The notes under the pieces: model-generated | Databases searched by the model: none | Seen by the model: only the letters and a program-made list of their open reading frames with translations | What the model was told of the DNA's origin: nothing | Made by a program: the position numbers and the translations under genes | Part shown: one piece after another, positions 55,820-64,000 of the stretch | How positions within the stretch are numbered: the first letter of the stretch is position 1 | How the letters are laid out: every line of letters begins with the position of its first letter | Assembly (NCBI RefSeq): GCF_003402535.2 | Contig: NZ_AP025170.1 | Coordinates: 3,658,001-3,722,000, forward strand | DNA length: 64,000 nucleotides | Direction: 5' to 3' | From: Cupriavidus sp. P-10 | Lineage (GTDB): Bacteria; Pseudomonadota; Gammaproteobacteria; Burkholderiales; Burkholderiaceae

Positions 55820-58800
55820 ATGGCCAAGTTTTTTATCGACCGGCCGGTGTTCGCGTGGGTGCTCGCGCTGATCATCGTGCTGGGCGGGATGTTGTCGATC
55901 ATGCAGTTGCCGATCGCGCAATACCCGAACATCGCGCCCCCCACGATCTCGGTCACCGCCACCTACCCGGGTGCGTCGGCCAAGACGCTGGAGGATTCCG
56001 TCACTTCGGTGATCGAGCAGGAGCTTAACGGCGCCCCCAACCTGCTCTATTACAACTCGACCAGCGAATCGACCGGCCTGGCGACGATCACCATCGCGTT
56101 CGCGCCGGGTTCCAACGTCGACCTGAACTCGGTCGAAGTGCAGAACCGCCTCAAGCGCGTGGAAGCTCGCCTGCCGGCCGAAGTGCGCCAGCAGGGCGTG
56201 CGCGTGGACAAGGCCGGGAACAACTACATGATGTTCCTGACCGTGTCGTCCAAGTCCGGCACGGCCAGCGCGATCCAGCTCGGCAACTATGTCTCGGCGC
56301 AGGTGATCGACTCGATCCGGCGCGTGCCGGGCGTGGGCCAGGCCGACCTGTTCGGCACCGAGTACGCCATGCGTATCTGGCTGGACCCGTCCAAGCTGAC
56401 CGGCTACAACCTGACGCCGCTGGACGTGACCGCCGCGGTGAGCGAGCAGAACGTGCAGGTCGCCGTGGGCGAACTGGGCGGCACGCCCTCGCCCAAGGGC
56501 ACCGAGCTGAACGCCACCGTCACCACCGAAAGCCGGCTGTCCACGCCTGAGCAGTTCGGCAACATCCTGCTGCGCACCAACCCCGACGGTTCGTCGGTGC
56601 GCATCAAGGACGTGGGCCGCGTGGAGCTGGGCGGCGCCGACTACTCGACGCTGGCCCGCACCAACGGCAAGCCCTCGGCGGCCATCGCCATCAAGCTGGC
56701 CCCGACCGGCAACGCGCTGGCCACGGCCACCGCGGTGCGCGCCAAGATGGAAGAGCTGTCGAAGAACTTCCCGGGGGACTACCAGTACTCGGTGCCTTAC
56801 GACACCTCGGCCTTCGTCAAGATCTCGATCGAGGAAGTGATCAAGACGCTGCTGGAAGCCGTGGTGCTGGTGTTCCTGGTGATGTACCTGTTCCTGCAGA
56901 ACTTCCGCGCCACGCTGATCCCGACGCTGGTGGTGCCGATCGCGCTGCTGGGTACGTTTGGCGCGCTGCTGGCCTTCGGCTTCTCGATCAACGTGCTGAC
57001 CATGTTCGGCATGGTGCTGGCGATCGGTATCCTGGTGGACGATGCCATCGTGGTGGTCGAGAACGTCGAGCGGATCATGAGCGAGGAAGGACTCTCGCCA
57101 CGTGAAGCCACGCGCAAGGCCATGGGCCAGATCACCGGCGCCATCGTCGGCATCACGCTGGTGCTGACCGCGGTGTTCATCCCGATGGCATTCTTCTCGG
57201 GCTCGGTGGGCAACATCTACCGCCAGTTCTCGCTGTCGCTGATCGCCTCGATGGCATTCTCGGCGCTGCTGGCGCTGACGCTGACCCCGGCGCTGTGCGC
57301 GACGCTGCTCAAGCCCGTGGAAGCCGGCCATCACCATGAGAAGAAGGGTTTCTTTGGCTGGTTCAACCGCACCTTCGCGCGCGCTTCGACCAGCTACCAG
57401 GGCGTGGTGGCGCGCATCCTCAAGCGCACCGGCCGCTACCTGATCATCTACGCGCTGATCATCCTCGGCGTGGTGGTGCTGTTCAAGCGCCTGCCGTCGT
57501 CGTTCCTGCCCGATGAAGACCAGGGCTACATGATCACCGTGGTGCAGCTGCCCAACGGCGCGACCCAGGACCGTACCATCGGCGTGCTCAAGCAGATCGA
57601 GGACTATTACCTGCAGAAGGAAAGCAAGGTGGTGGACCAGATGATCACGGTGGCGGGCTTCTCCTTCTTCGGCCGCGGCCAGAACGGCGGTATCGCGTTC
57701 GTGCGCCTGAAGGACTGGAAGGAGCGCACCGGCGAGGGCGAGAACGCGCAGGCGCTGGTCGGCCGTGCCTTCGGCGCGCTGTCGTTCATCAAGGACGCGA
57801 TCATCTTCCCGCTCAACCCGCCGGCGATTTCCGAGCTGGGCAACTCCTCGGGCTTTGACTTCCGCCTGCAGGACCGCACCGGCCAGGGCCACGCCAAGCT
57901 GATGGAAGCGCGCAACATGATGCTCGGCATGGCCGCACAGAACCCGGTGCTGATGGGCGTGCGCCCCGAAGGCCAGGAAGACGCGCCGCAGCTGCAGATC
58001 GACATCGACCGCGAGAAGGCGCGTGCGCTGGGCGTGTCGGTGGCCGAGATCAACTCGACGCTGTCGATCGCGTTCGGCTCCAGCTACGTCAACGACTTCA
58101 TCTATGAAGGCCGGGTGCGCAAGGTGATCGTGCAGGCCGACGGCGCCGACCGCCGCCTGCCGGACGACCTGACCAAGCTGCGCGTGAAGAACAGCAACGG
58201 CGACATGGTGGCATTTGCCGCGTTCGCGACCTCCAAATGGATCATGGGTTCGCCGCGCCTGGAGCGCTACAACGGCATGCCGGCGGTGAAGATCGCGGGC
58301 CAGGCCGCACCGGGACGCAGTACCGGTGAAGCCATGCGCGTGATGGAAGAGAACTTCGCCAAGCTGCCGCCGGGCTTCGGCTTCGAGTGGTCGGGCCAGT
58401 CGTATGAAGAGCGCCTGGCCGGCTCGCAGGAACCGATCCTGTACACGCTGTCGCTGATCATCGTGTTCCTGTGCCTGGCCGCGTTGTACGAGAGCTGGTC
58501 GATCCCGTTCTCGGTGCTGCTGGTGGTGCCGCTGGGCGTGCTCGGCGCGCTGCTCGGCGTGACGCTGCGCGGCATGCCCAACGATGTGTACTTCAAGGTG
58601 GGCCTGATCGCCACGATCGGCTTGTCGGCGAAGAACGCCATCCTGATCGTGGAATTCGCCAAGGACCTGCAGGCGCAAGGCAAGGGCCTGGTCGAAGCCA
58701 CGCTGGAAGCGGTGCACCTGCGGTTCCGCCCGATCCTGATGACGTCGATGGCATTTATCCTGGGCGTGCTGCCGCTGGCGATCGCCACTGGCGCGGGCTC

Positions 58801-58972
58801 GGGCAGCCAGCGCGCCATCGGTACCGGCGTGATGGGCGGGATGATCACGGCCACGGTGCTGGCGATCTTCCTGGTGCCGGTCTTCTTCGTCGTGGTGCGC
58901 AAGCGCTTCAAGGGCAGCGAGCGCCAGCGCATGCTGGACAAGAAGTGGCATGACCCGCAAGAGGAAATCTGA
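55820..58972 (+). CDS. acrB: AcrB-type RND multidrug efflux permease
   Basis: 1050 residues, near the length of AcrB, beginning [20 protein letters not shown]. It has twelve membrane segments with the proton-relay aspartates in [18 protein letters not shown] and two large periplasmic domains. Motifs of HAE1 pumps such as [17 protein letters not shown] are present. It exports hydrophobic drugs, bile-like compounds or metabolites. Next gene starts 1 nt after its stop, showing translational coupling with the outer-membrane gene. Confidence 0.96.
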   Translation: MAKFFIDRPVFAWVLALIIVLGGMLSIMQLPIAQYPNIAPPTISVTATYPGASAKTLEDSVTSVIEQELNGAPNLLYYNSTSESTGLATITIAFAPGSNVDLNSVEVQNRLKRVEARLPAEVRQQGVRVDKAGNNYMMFLTVSSKSGTASAIQLGNYVSAQVIDSIRRVPGVGQADLFGTEYAMRIWLDPSKLTGYNLTPLDVTAAVSEQNVQVAVGELGGTPSPKGTELNATVTTESRLSTPEQFGNILLRTNPDGSSVRIKDVGRVELGGADYSTLARTNGKPSAAIAIKLAPTGNALATATAVRAKMEELSKNFPGDYQYSVPYDTSAFVKISIEEVIKTLLEAVVLVFLVMYLFLQNFRATLIPTLVVPIALLGTFGALLAFGFSINVLTMFGMVLAIGILVDDAIVVVENVERIMSEEGLSPREATRKAMGQITGAIVGITLVLTAVFIPMAFFSGSVGNIYRQFSLSLIASMAFSALLALTLTPALCATLLKPVEAGHHHEKKGFFGWFNRTFARASTSYQGVVARILKRTGRYLIIYALIILGVVVLFKRLPSSFLPDEDQGYMITVVQLPNGATQDRTIGVLKQIEDYYLQKESKVVDQMITVAGFSFFGRGQNGGIAFVRLKDWKERTGEGENAQALVGRAFGALSFIKDAIIFPLNPPAISELGNSSGFDFRLQDRTGQGHAKLMEARNMMLGMAAQNPVLMGVRPEGQEDAPQLQIDIDREKARALGVSVAEINSTLSIAFGSSYVNDFIYEGRVRKVIVQADGADRRLPDDLTKLRVKNSNGDMVAFAAFATSKWIMGSPRLERYNGMPAVKIAGQAAPGRSTGEAMRVMEENFAKLPPGFGFEWSGQSYEERLAGSQEPILYTLSLIIVFLCLAALYESWSIPFSVLLVVPLGVLGALLGVTLRGMPNDVYFKVGLIATIGLSAKNAILIVEFAKDLQAQGKGLVEATLEAVHLRFRPILMTSMAFILGVLPLAIATGAGSGSQRAIGTGVMGGMITATVLAIFLVPVFFVVVRKRFKGSERQRMLDKKWHDPQEEI

Positions 58973-58973
58973 C

Positions 58974-60461
58974 ATGACCAAGACCCTGACCACACTGCTG
59001 CTGGTGGCCGGCGTTCTGACGGGGTGCACGCTGGCACCCCACTATGACCGCCCCGCCCCGCCGGTGGCAGACAGCTTCCCGGTGGCACCGGAGGGCTATG
59101 CCACGGCCGAGGTGAAGAGCGGCGAGACCCGCCGCGCAACCGACATCGGCTGGCGCGAGTTCTTCCGCGACCCGCGCCTGCAGGCGCTGATCGCCACCTC
59201 GCTGGATAACAACCGCGACCTGCGCCAGGCCGCGCTGCGCATCGAGGAAGCGCGCGCCACCTACCAGGTGCAGCGTGCCGATCTGCTGCCCACGGTGAAC
59301 GTGGAAGGCGGCTACACCCGGGCCCGCACCACCCCGGCCGAGGCCGCCACCGCGCTGGGCCAGCCCGGGGTGACCGAGGTCTACCGGGTCGGCCTGGGCA
59401 TCTCGTCGTACGAGCTCGATTTCTTCGGGCGCGTGCGCAGCCTGTCCAACGCCGCGCTGGCGCAGTACTTCGCCACGGAAGAGGCACACCGCTCGGCGTA
59501 TATCTCGCTGGTATCGGAAGTCGCCAAGGCGTACCTGGCCGAGCGTTCCTTCGCCGAGCAGTACGAGCTGGCGCGCAACACGCTGCAGGCGCGCGAAAGC
59601 ACCTACGGGCTGGCCAAGAAGCGCTTCGATGCCGGCGCCACCTCGGCGCTGGACCTGCGCGACAACGAATCGCTGGTGGCGCAGGCGCGCGTCGCCGCGG
59701 CGCAGCTGGCACGCCAGCGCGCGCAGGCGCAGAACGCGCTCGAAGTGCTGGTGGGCAAGCCCATCGGCACCATCGAGAACCTGCCCGAGCCGATGCGGCT
59801 GTCGGACGAGCGCATCGTCAGCGATATCCCGGCGGGCCTGCCGTCGGAGTTGCTGGAGCAGCGTCCCGATATCCGCCAGGCCGAGCAGCAGCTGCTGTCG
59901 GCCAACGCCAATATCGGCGCGGCGCGCGCGGCGTTCTTCCCGCGCATCTCGCTGACCACCAGCGTCGGCACCATCAGCCCGACGTTCTCGGGACTGTTCG
60001 ATGCCGGCACGCGCGCATGGTCGTTCGCGCCGCAGCTGACGCTGCCGATCTTCGACTATGGCCGCAACAGGTCGAACCTGGATCTGGCCAACGTGCGCAA
60101 GAACATCCAGATCGCCAACTACGAGAAGACCATCCAGACGGCCTTCGCGGAAGTGGCGGATGCGCTGGTGGCACGTGGCACGCTGGAAGACCAGGTCACT
60201 GGCCAGGAGCAAGTGCGCGACGCGGAAGCCGCTCGATATGAGTTGTCGCGCCTGCGTTTCCGCAGCGGCGTGGCCAGCTACCTGGACGAGCTCGATGCGC
60301 AGCGCCAGCTGTTCACCGCGGAGCAGGCGCTGATCCAGGCGCGGCAGCTGCGGCTGAATAACGCGATCGATCTGTATCGCGCGCTGGGCGGCGGCTTGAA
60401 GGAGGACAGCGCGGTCGCGCAGCAGGCAGCGCCTGGAGCGCAGCAACCGGTGACGCAGTAA
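58974..60461 (+). CDS. oprM: OprM/NodT-type outer-membrane efflux lipoprotein
   Basis: 495 residues from the ATG at 58974 with GAGG upstream. A lipoprotein signal with Cys18 (LLVAGVLTGCTLAP) is followed by two outer-membrane efflux repeats forming the trimeric channel and tunnel (LDNNRDLRQAALRIEEARATY, ISSYELDFFGRVRSLSNAAL, RPDIRQAEQQLLSANANIGAA, SGVASYLDELDAQRQLF). It completes an acrA-acrB-oprM tripartite pump and may also serve the MdtAB-like pair at 28331-32791, which lacks a channel. Confidence 0.94.
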   Translation: MTKTLTTLLLVAGVLTGCTLAPHYDRPAPPVADSFPVAPEGYATAEVKSGETRRATDIGWREFFRDPRLQALIATSLDNNRDLRQAALRIEEARATYQVQRADLLPTVNVEGGYTRARTTPAEAATALGQPGVTEVYRVGLGISSYELDFFGRVRSLSNAALAQYFATEEAHRSAYISLVSEVAKAYLAERSFAEQYELARNTLQARESTYGLAKKRFDAGATSALDLRDNESLVAQARVAAAQLARQRAQAQNALEVLVGKPIGTIENLPEPMRLSDERIVSDIPAGLPSELLEQRPDIRQAEQQLLSANANIGAARAAFFPRISLTTSVGTISPTFSGLFDAGTRAWSFAPQLTLPIFDYGRNRSNLDLANVRKNIQIANYEKTIQTAFAEVADALVARGTLEDQVTGQEQVRDAEAARYELSRLRFRSGVASYLDELDAQRQLFTAEQALIQARQLRLNNAIDLYRALGGGLKEDSAVAQQAAPGAQQPVTQ

Positions 60462-60471
60462 CGCGGGGGTT

Positions 60472-60509
60472 CTCCCCTCTCCCGCTTGCGTCGCTTGCGG
60501 GAGAAGGAG
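60472..60509. repeat. CTCTCCCGC hairpin repeat, copy 3
   Basis: TCTCCCGC (60478-60485) pairs with GCGGGAGA (60497-60504); the loop contains a duplicated TTGCG. It lies right after oprM and before its terminator. Confidence 0.65.
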
Positions 60510-60531
60510 CAAACCGTCGGCCGTTCAAGCG

Positions 60532-60568
60532 AAAAAACCAGTGGCACACCGCCACTGGTTTTTTTTCG
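60532..60568. terminator. bidirectional terminator between oprM and the GMC gene
   Basis: Eleven-bp stem (60535-60545 with 60551-60561, arm AAACCAGTGGC) with A run before and T run after, so it serves both convergent transcripts. Confidence 0.9.
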
Positions 60569-60593
60569 CCTGCACCGCAGGAGTGACGCTTTG

Positions 60594-62189
60594 TCATGCC
60601 GTGATGCGTCGGGCCAGTGCATCTGCATTCTGTGCCGTCAGCGCGAACACCGACAACTGGGGATTGGCGCCCACGCTGGTCGGAAACACCGAACCGTCGA
60701 ACACCGACAGGTTGGCCAGTTGGTGGTGGCGCCCGTGGCTGTCCACCACGCCACGGCGCGGGTCGTCGCTCATGCCGCAGCCGCCCATCAGGTGCGCGGT
60801 GAACAGCGCCGTGCGGAACGGCTTGAGCGGCAGCTTCGCGATCGCGTCGCGCGCTTCAGGCCAGCTGCGGTAGTCGGTCGCGTCCAGATGGGCCGGCCGC
60901 ACCTTGACCGCACCCGCGGCAAACTGTGCCTGCGCCATGCTCAGCCATGCGCGGCGCACGCCGTCCCAGGCGTAGTCGCCCATCTCGTAGTCGAGCAGCG
61001 GGCTGCCGTTGGCGGCCAGCCGCACGCGTCCGCCCTCGCTCTGCGGCACGAAGCCGTCGCGCAGCAGCGCCAGCATGGCATTGGTGTTGGGCAGTTGCGC
61101 AATATCGCGCCGCAACGCATCGCCCATGCCGTTGAGCACGCCGGCGCTGATGCCGGGGAACAACGGCGGCACCTCCAGCTTGTAGCCCATCGGGCCCGTG
61201 GCGCCATTGGCCCACTGGAACTGGTCGGAGGCCACCGACTGTGGCGCACCATAATAAGGATCAATGCGCTCAGGCATCACGGCGATGCTGATATTCACCG
61301 GATGGATAAAAGTGCGCACGCCCAGTCGCCCATGCGGGTCCGGTACGCGCGAGCGCAGCAGCAGCGCCGGCGAGTTGATGGCCCCGCCGGCGACCACCAC
61401 GTGCCGTGCGCGCACGGTCACGCCCAGGCCGGTGGGCGTATAGCCGTCGGCGCCGAGCGCTTCGCCGGTGACCGACCGCACGCGCTGCCCGTCATGTTCG
61501 AGCGTGCGCACCCGGACGCGGTGCACCAGCGTCGCGCCGGCGGCCAGCGCCGCCGGGATGGTCGATACCAGCATCGACTGCTTGGCATTGACCGGGCAGC
61601 CGAAGCCGCAATAGCCGGAGTTCCAGCAGCCCTTTACGTTGCGCGGGATCACGTGCCACTCCCAGCCCAGCTTCTCGCAGCCGCGGCGCAGCACGTCGTT
61701 GTTGGGATTGGGCGCCATGGCCCAGGGCGCGATGCCCAGGCGCGCTTCCACCTGCGCAAACCATGGCGCCATGTCGGCCTCGGCATGGCCGCTGACGGCG
61801 TGGTGCCCGGCCCAGTGCGCCAGCGTCTGCGGCGGTGTGCGAAAGCTTGACGACCAGTTGACGGTGGTGCTGCCGCCGACCGCGCGGCCCTGCAGGATGG
61901 CGATGGCGCCGTCGGCCGTGGTGCGCGCCGCGGCCTCCTGGTACAGCTCGCGGTAGGCACGGTTCTCGTCCATGTCACGGAAGCTGTCCGAAGTGCGCAG
62001 TGCGCCCTCTTCCAGCAGCACCACGCGCAGCCCGGCACGGCTCAGCGCCTCGGCGCTGATGCCGCCGCCCGCGCCGCTGCCGACGATGGCAACGTCCGCA
62101 TCGATCGTGCGGGAGGTGGTGAAAGTGCCGGCATCCAGCACCTTCCAGCCCGCGGCGATGCCTGCGTCGTAGAGATTGTCGATGGCCAT
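60594..62189 (-). CDS. GMC-family flavin oxidoreductase
   Basis: 531 residues from the ATG at 62189 (MAIDNLYDAGIAAGWKVLDAG); the frame stays open far upstream but that part overlaps the Tat gene in another frame. The FAD-binding motif VAIVGSGAGGGISAEALSRAG, the GMC signature GRAVGGSTTVNWSSSF and the C-terminal catalytic region LMGGCGMSDDP...DGSVFPTSVGANP are present. A Cys cluster (CWNSGYCGFGCPVN) may form a metal or disulfide site. It probably oxidises an alcohol, sterol-like or sugar substrate. It lacks its own signal peptide and follows the Tat-exported small subunit by 8 nt, so the two may be co-exported. Confidence 0.88.
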   Translation of the reverse strand: MAIDNLYDAGIAAGWKVLDAGTFTTSRTIDADVAIVGSGAGGGISAEALSRAGLRVVLLEEGALRTSDSFRDMDENRAYRELYQEAAARTTADGAIAILQGRAVGGSTTVNWSSSFRTPPQTLAHWAGHHAVSGHAEADMAPWFAQVEARLGIAPWAMAPNPNNDVLRRGCEKLGWEWHVIPRNVKGCWNSGYCGFGCPVNAKQSMLVSTIPAALAAGATLVHRVRVRTLEHDGQRVRSVTGEALGADGYTPTGLGVTVRARHVVVAGGAINSPALLLRSRVPDPHGRLGVRTFIHPVNISIAVMPERIDPYYGAPQSVASDQFQWANGATGPMGYKLEVPPLFPGISAGVLNGMGDALRRDIAQLPNTNAMLALLRDGFVPQSEGGRVRLAANGSPLLDYEMGDYAWDGVRRAWLSMAQAQFAAGAVKVRPAHLDATDYRSWPEARDAIAKLPLKPFRTALFTAHLMGGCGMSDDPRRGVVDSHGRHHQLANLSVFDGSVFPTSVGANPQLSVFALTAQNADALARRITA

Positions 62190-62197
62190 GTCGGTGC

Positions 62198-62812
62198 TCA
62201 GGCGTGCAGCGCCTTGTAGACGGGCGCATTGGGGCCGGGATAGCCGCTGCCCTCCCAGGCGGCAGGCAGCACGTAGTAGCTCACGCTGGCGAGCTTGACC
62301 AGCACCACCGCGCCGGCATTGAGCGTGGCCAGCCGGCTGGCGCGCCAGCGTTCCAGGAAGGCTTGTACCTGTGCCGGCGTGGTCGCGTTCCAAGGCTGGC
62401 CGACGCCAGCCAGCGCCCAGCGCAGCGGCGTGCTGGCGAGCAGGCCGAACAGCTTGCGCAGCTCGGCCTGCGCGCCCGCGTTCATCGCCGAGCAGGTGGT
62501 GTCGATATTGCGCAGCGTCTCCTGCACCAGGGTCTCGCGCCGCGGCGGCGGTGCCTCGGCGAGTTCGGTGACGACGGCCGGCAGCAGCGCGCGGAACATG
62601 GCCACGTCGTCTGGCCGCAGCCACGCCATGCCGGCCTGCGGCGCGGCATCCGCGGCGCTGCAGCCAGCCAGCGACGGCACCAGCGCGGTACACGCCAGCG
62701 CGGCCGAGAAGCCGAGTCCGACCTTGAGGAAGCCGCGGCGCGACAGCGCGTGCAGCGCCTCGGTGTCGGCGTCCGCGCGCGGCTGCGGCGCACGTTGGGT
62801 ATGCGGGAGCAT
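62198..62812 (-). CDS. Tat-exported gluconate 2-dehydrogenase subunit 3-like protein
   Basis: 204 residues. A twin-arginine signal peptide (LSRRGFLKVGLGFSAALACTALVPSLAGC, about 24-52) with a possible lipobox Cys is followed by a helical domain (about 65-180) like the small subunit of membrane gluconate 2-dehydrogenases (DDVAMFRALLPAVV, FLERWRASRL, SVSYYVLPAAWEGSGYPGP). In those enzymes this subunit carries the flavoprotein through the Tat pore. It is the first gene of the pair, 8 nt ahead of the GMC gene. No cytochrome subunit is in the window. Confidence 0.83.
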   Translation of the reverse strand: MLPHTQRAPQPRADADTEALHALSRRGFLKVGLGFSAALACTALVPSLAGCSAADAAPQAGMAWLRPDDVAMFRALLPAVVTELAEAPPPRRETLVQETLRNIDTTCSAMNAGAQAELRKLFGLLASTPLRWALAGVGQPWNATTPAQVQAFLERWRASRLATLNAGAVVLVKLASVSYYVLPAAWEGSGYPGPNAPVYKALHA

Positions 62813-62879
62813 GTGGCCTCCTGTGCGTCGGTATTCTTGTCCGGGCCGGGCGGACCGGCATTGACGCTATCTCTAGTAT

Positions 62880-62899
62880 GGTTGGCAAACATTCCAACC
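62880..62899. promoter_or_regulatory. inverted repeat in the Tat-subunit/LysR divergent gap
   Basis: GGTTGG (62880-62885), eight bases, CCAACC (62894-62899), a perfect 6-bp inverted repeat, 68 nt upstream of the Tat gene and 78 nt upstream of the LysR gene. It is a good candidate for the LysR binding site. Confidence 0.55.
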
Positions 62900-62976
62900 G
62901 ATGCATGGCGGCATGCAAGATGGCCGCCGGTTTTGCCGATAATGTGGGCAGACCAACGCTACTCGTCCCGCCTTCC

Positions 62977-63930
62977 ATGCACATCCGCTGGCTTGAAGAC
63001 TTCGTCTGCCTGGCGCAGGCCGGCAGCCTGGCGCGCGCCGCCGAGCTGCGCAACGTGACCCCGCCCGCGTTCGGCCGGCGCATGCAGGCCGTGGAAGTGT
63101 GGGCCGGCGCACCGCTGATCGACCGCAGCGTGTTCCCGGTGCGCCTCACCGCCGAGGGCCGCCAGTTCCTGGAAGCCGCGCAGAGCGCGCTGCGCACGCT
63201 GGATGAAACGCGGCTGGCACTGCGCGCCGCGCATCGGGCCGACGCCAGCACCGTCACCATCGCCACCGGCAAGACGCTGGCGCGCTCGATGGTGCCGGCG
63301 TGGCTGTCCGGCCTGCGCGAAGCGCTGCGCGGCGATCCCGCCGCGGCAGGCTTCCGCACACGGCTGTCGACCTTCCCCATGCATGACGCGCTGGCGATGT
63401 TCGCCGAAGGCGACGCCGACTTCCTGCTGTGCTACAGCCCGCCTGACCTGCCGGTGATGCTGGACGACGCGCGCTACCAGTTCCACCAGGCCGGCGTGGA
63501 ACGGCTGGTCTGCGTCAGCGCCGCCGACGCGCAGGGTGCGCCGCTGCACCGGCTGCGCACCGGCAAGGCCACGAAAGAAAAGCCGGTGCCGATGATCGCT
63601 TATGCCGAGACCCTGACGCTCGGGCGCATGGTCAACCAGGAGATTGCGCGCCGCAAGCTGGCGCCGCGGCTGGACGTGATCGCGGTCAGCGACTTTGCCG
63701 AGTCGGTGCACGAGATGGTGCGCCAGCGCATGGGGCTGGCGTGGCTGCCCGCGCGGCTGATCGCCGACGACCTGCACGCGGGCCGGCTGGTGCGGGCGAT
63801 CGGTGCCACCGCCGCCGGAGCTGACGATGGCGGCGACCTCGCCCTCGATATCCGCCTGTACCGCCCACGCGCGCCGATGCGGCCGCTGGCCGAGGCGTTC
63901 TGGCGCGCGGCGGTGGCGGCCCCACGGTGA
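62977..63930 (+). CDS. LysR-family regulator divergent from the GMC operon
   Basis: 317 residues from the ATG at 62977 (MHIRWLEDFVCLAQAGSLARAAEL). The winged HTH is at 1-60 (FGRRMQAVEVWAGAPLIDRSVFPVRLTAEG) and the effector domain at about 90-305. Under the usual divergent LysR pattern it should control the Tat-GMC pair; the inducer may be the oxidoreductase substrate. The final 70 nt of the window after its stop hold nothing I can identify. Confidence 0.9.
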   Translation: MHIRWLEDFVCLAQAGSLARAAELRNVTPPAFGRRMQAVEVWAGAPLIDRSVFPVRLTAEGRQFLEAAQSALRTLDETRLALRAAHRADASTVTIATGKTLARSMVPAWLSGLREALRGDPAAAGFRTRLSTFPMHDALAMFAEGDADFLLCYSPPDLPVMLDDARYQFHQAGVERLVCVSAADAQGAPLHRLRTGKATKEKPVPMIAYAETLTLGRMVNQEIARRKLAPRLDVIAVSDFAESVHEMVRQRMGLAWLPARLIADDLHAGRLVRAIGATAAGADDGGDLALDIRLYRPRAPMRPLAEAFWRAAVAAPR

Positions 63931-64000
63931 GCAGTGATCGCCACCATTGCCGAATCGGCAACCCCCCTTGCCAAAGCCGCATGCCGACCGGGCCGGCCGC

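Noticed and set aside
55796..59029. Minus-strand open frame opposite acrB
   Set aside because: Antisense shadow, His/Arg/Gln-rich, no recognisable domain.

Overview
The window looks like a chromosomal segment from a GC-rich betaproteobacterium of the order Burkholderiales, most likely Cupriavidus or a close Ralstonia-type relative. This is judged from base composition, the def/fmt/htpX/rsmB/DUF4390/ntrY/ntrX gene order, the GTP-type PEP carboxykinase, and the abundance of tripartite tricarboxylate (TctC/Bug) and TctDE-type genes. I see no phage, insertion sequence, CRISPR array or rRNA operon. Most of it reads as ordinary core or near-core chromosome with accessory blocks inserted between housekeeping genes.

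Layout. 1-9.2 kb: a partial coiled-coil gene, tRNA-Phe, and a minus-strand run with the NtrY/NtrX two-component pair, a DUF4390 protein, RsmB, HtpX, Fmt and Def. 9.3-15.1 kb: plus-strand LysM protein, DprA, a thioredoxin-like protein and topoisomerase III with a histone-like tail. 15.1-17.4 kb: a LysR regulator, a small exported protein made of five 12-residue repeats, and a glycine-zipper protein with a His tail. 17.5-22.3 kb: the CstA carbon-starvation/pyruvate transporter with its YbdD/YjiX partner, divergent from a cache-domain sensor kinase and LuxR-type regulator, with a striking palindrome cluster between them. 22.4-28.1 kb: pckG, a D-2-hydroxyacid dehydrogenase, an MFS exporter and a MOSC protein preceded by a regular array of DnaA-box-like sequences. 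28.3-32.8 kb: an MdtAB-like RND efflux pair. 32.8-33.5 kb: a RelE/HTH toxin-antitoxin pair.

33.6-41.8 kb is the most interesting block. A Fur-box-preceded plus-strand operon encodes a heme-receptor-like TonB-dependent transporter, an exported membrane-anchored CobN-type chelatase, an ExbB/MotA-type channel protein, a DUF2149 protein whose single membrane segment resembles ExbD, and a ChaN-type lipoprotein. The layout recalls the Bacteroidetes hmuRSTU heme locus. I infer an envelope-located heme capture and iron-removal machine in which a proton-channel pair may replace the ATP motor of cytoplasmic chelatases.

41.8-49.6 kb: TctC-TctB-TctA transporter, an AbrB-type membrane protein, a PaaI thioesterase, a patatin-like protein and glutathione reductase. 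49.6-53.1 kb: a TctDE-like two-component system divergent from an orphan periplasmic binding protein. 53.2-60.5 kb: an AcrR-type repressor divergent from acrA-acrB-oprM, with a recognisable AcrR-like operator placed between the promoter hexamers. 60.6-63.9 kb: a GMC oxidoreductase with a Tat-exported small subunit, divergent from a LysR regulator.

Without database access, family names rest on recognised motifs, lengths and neighbourhood. Where two starts are possible I say which I chose.
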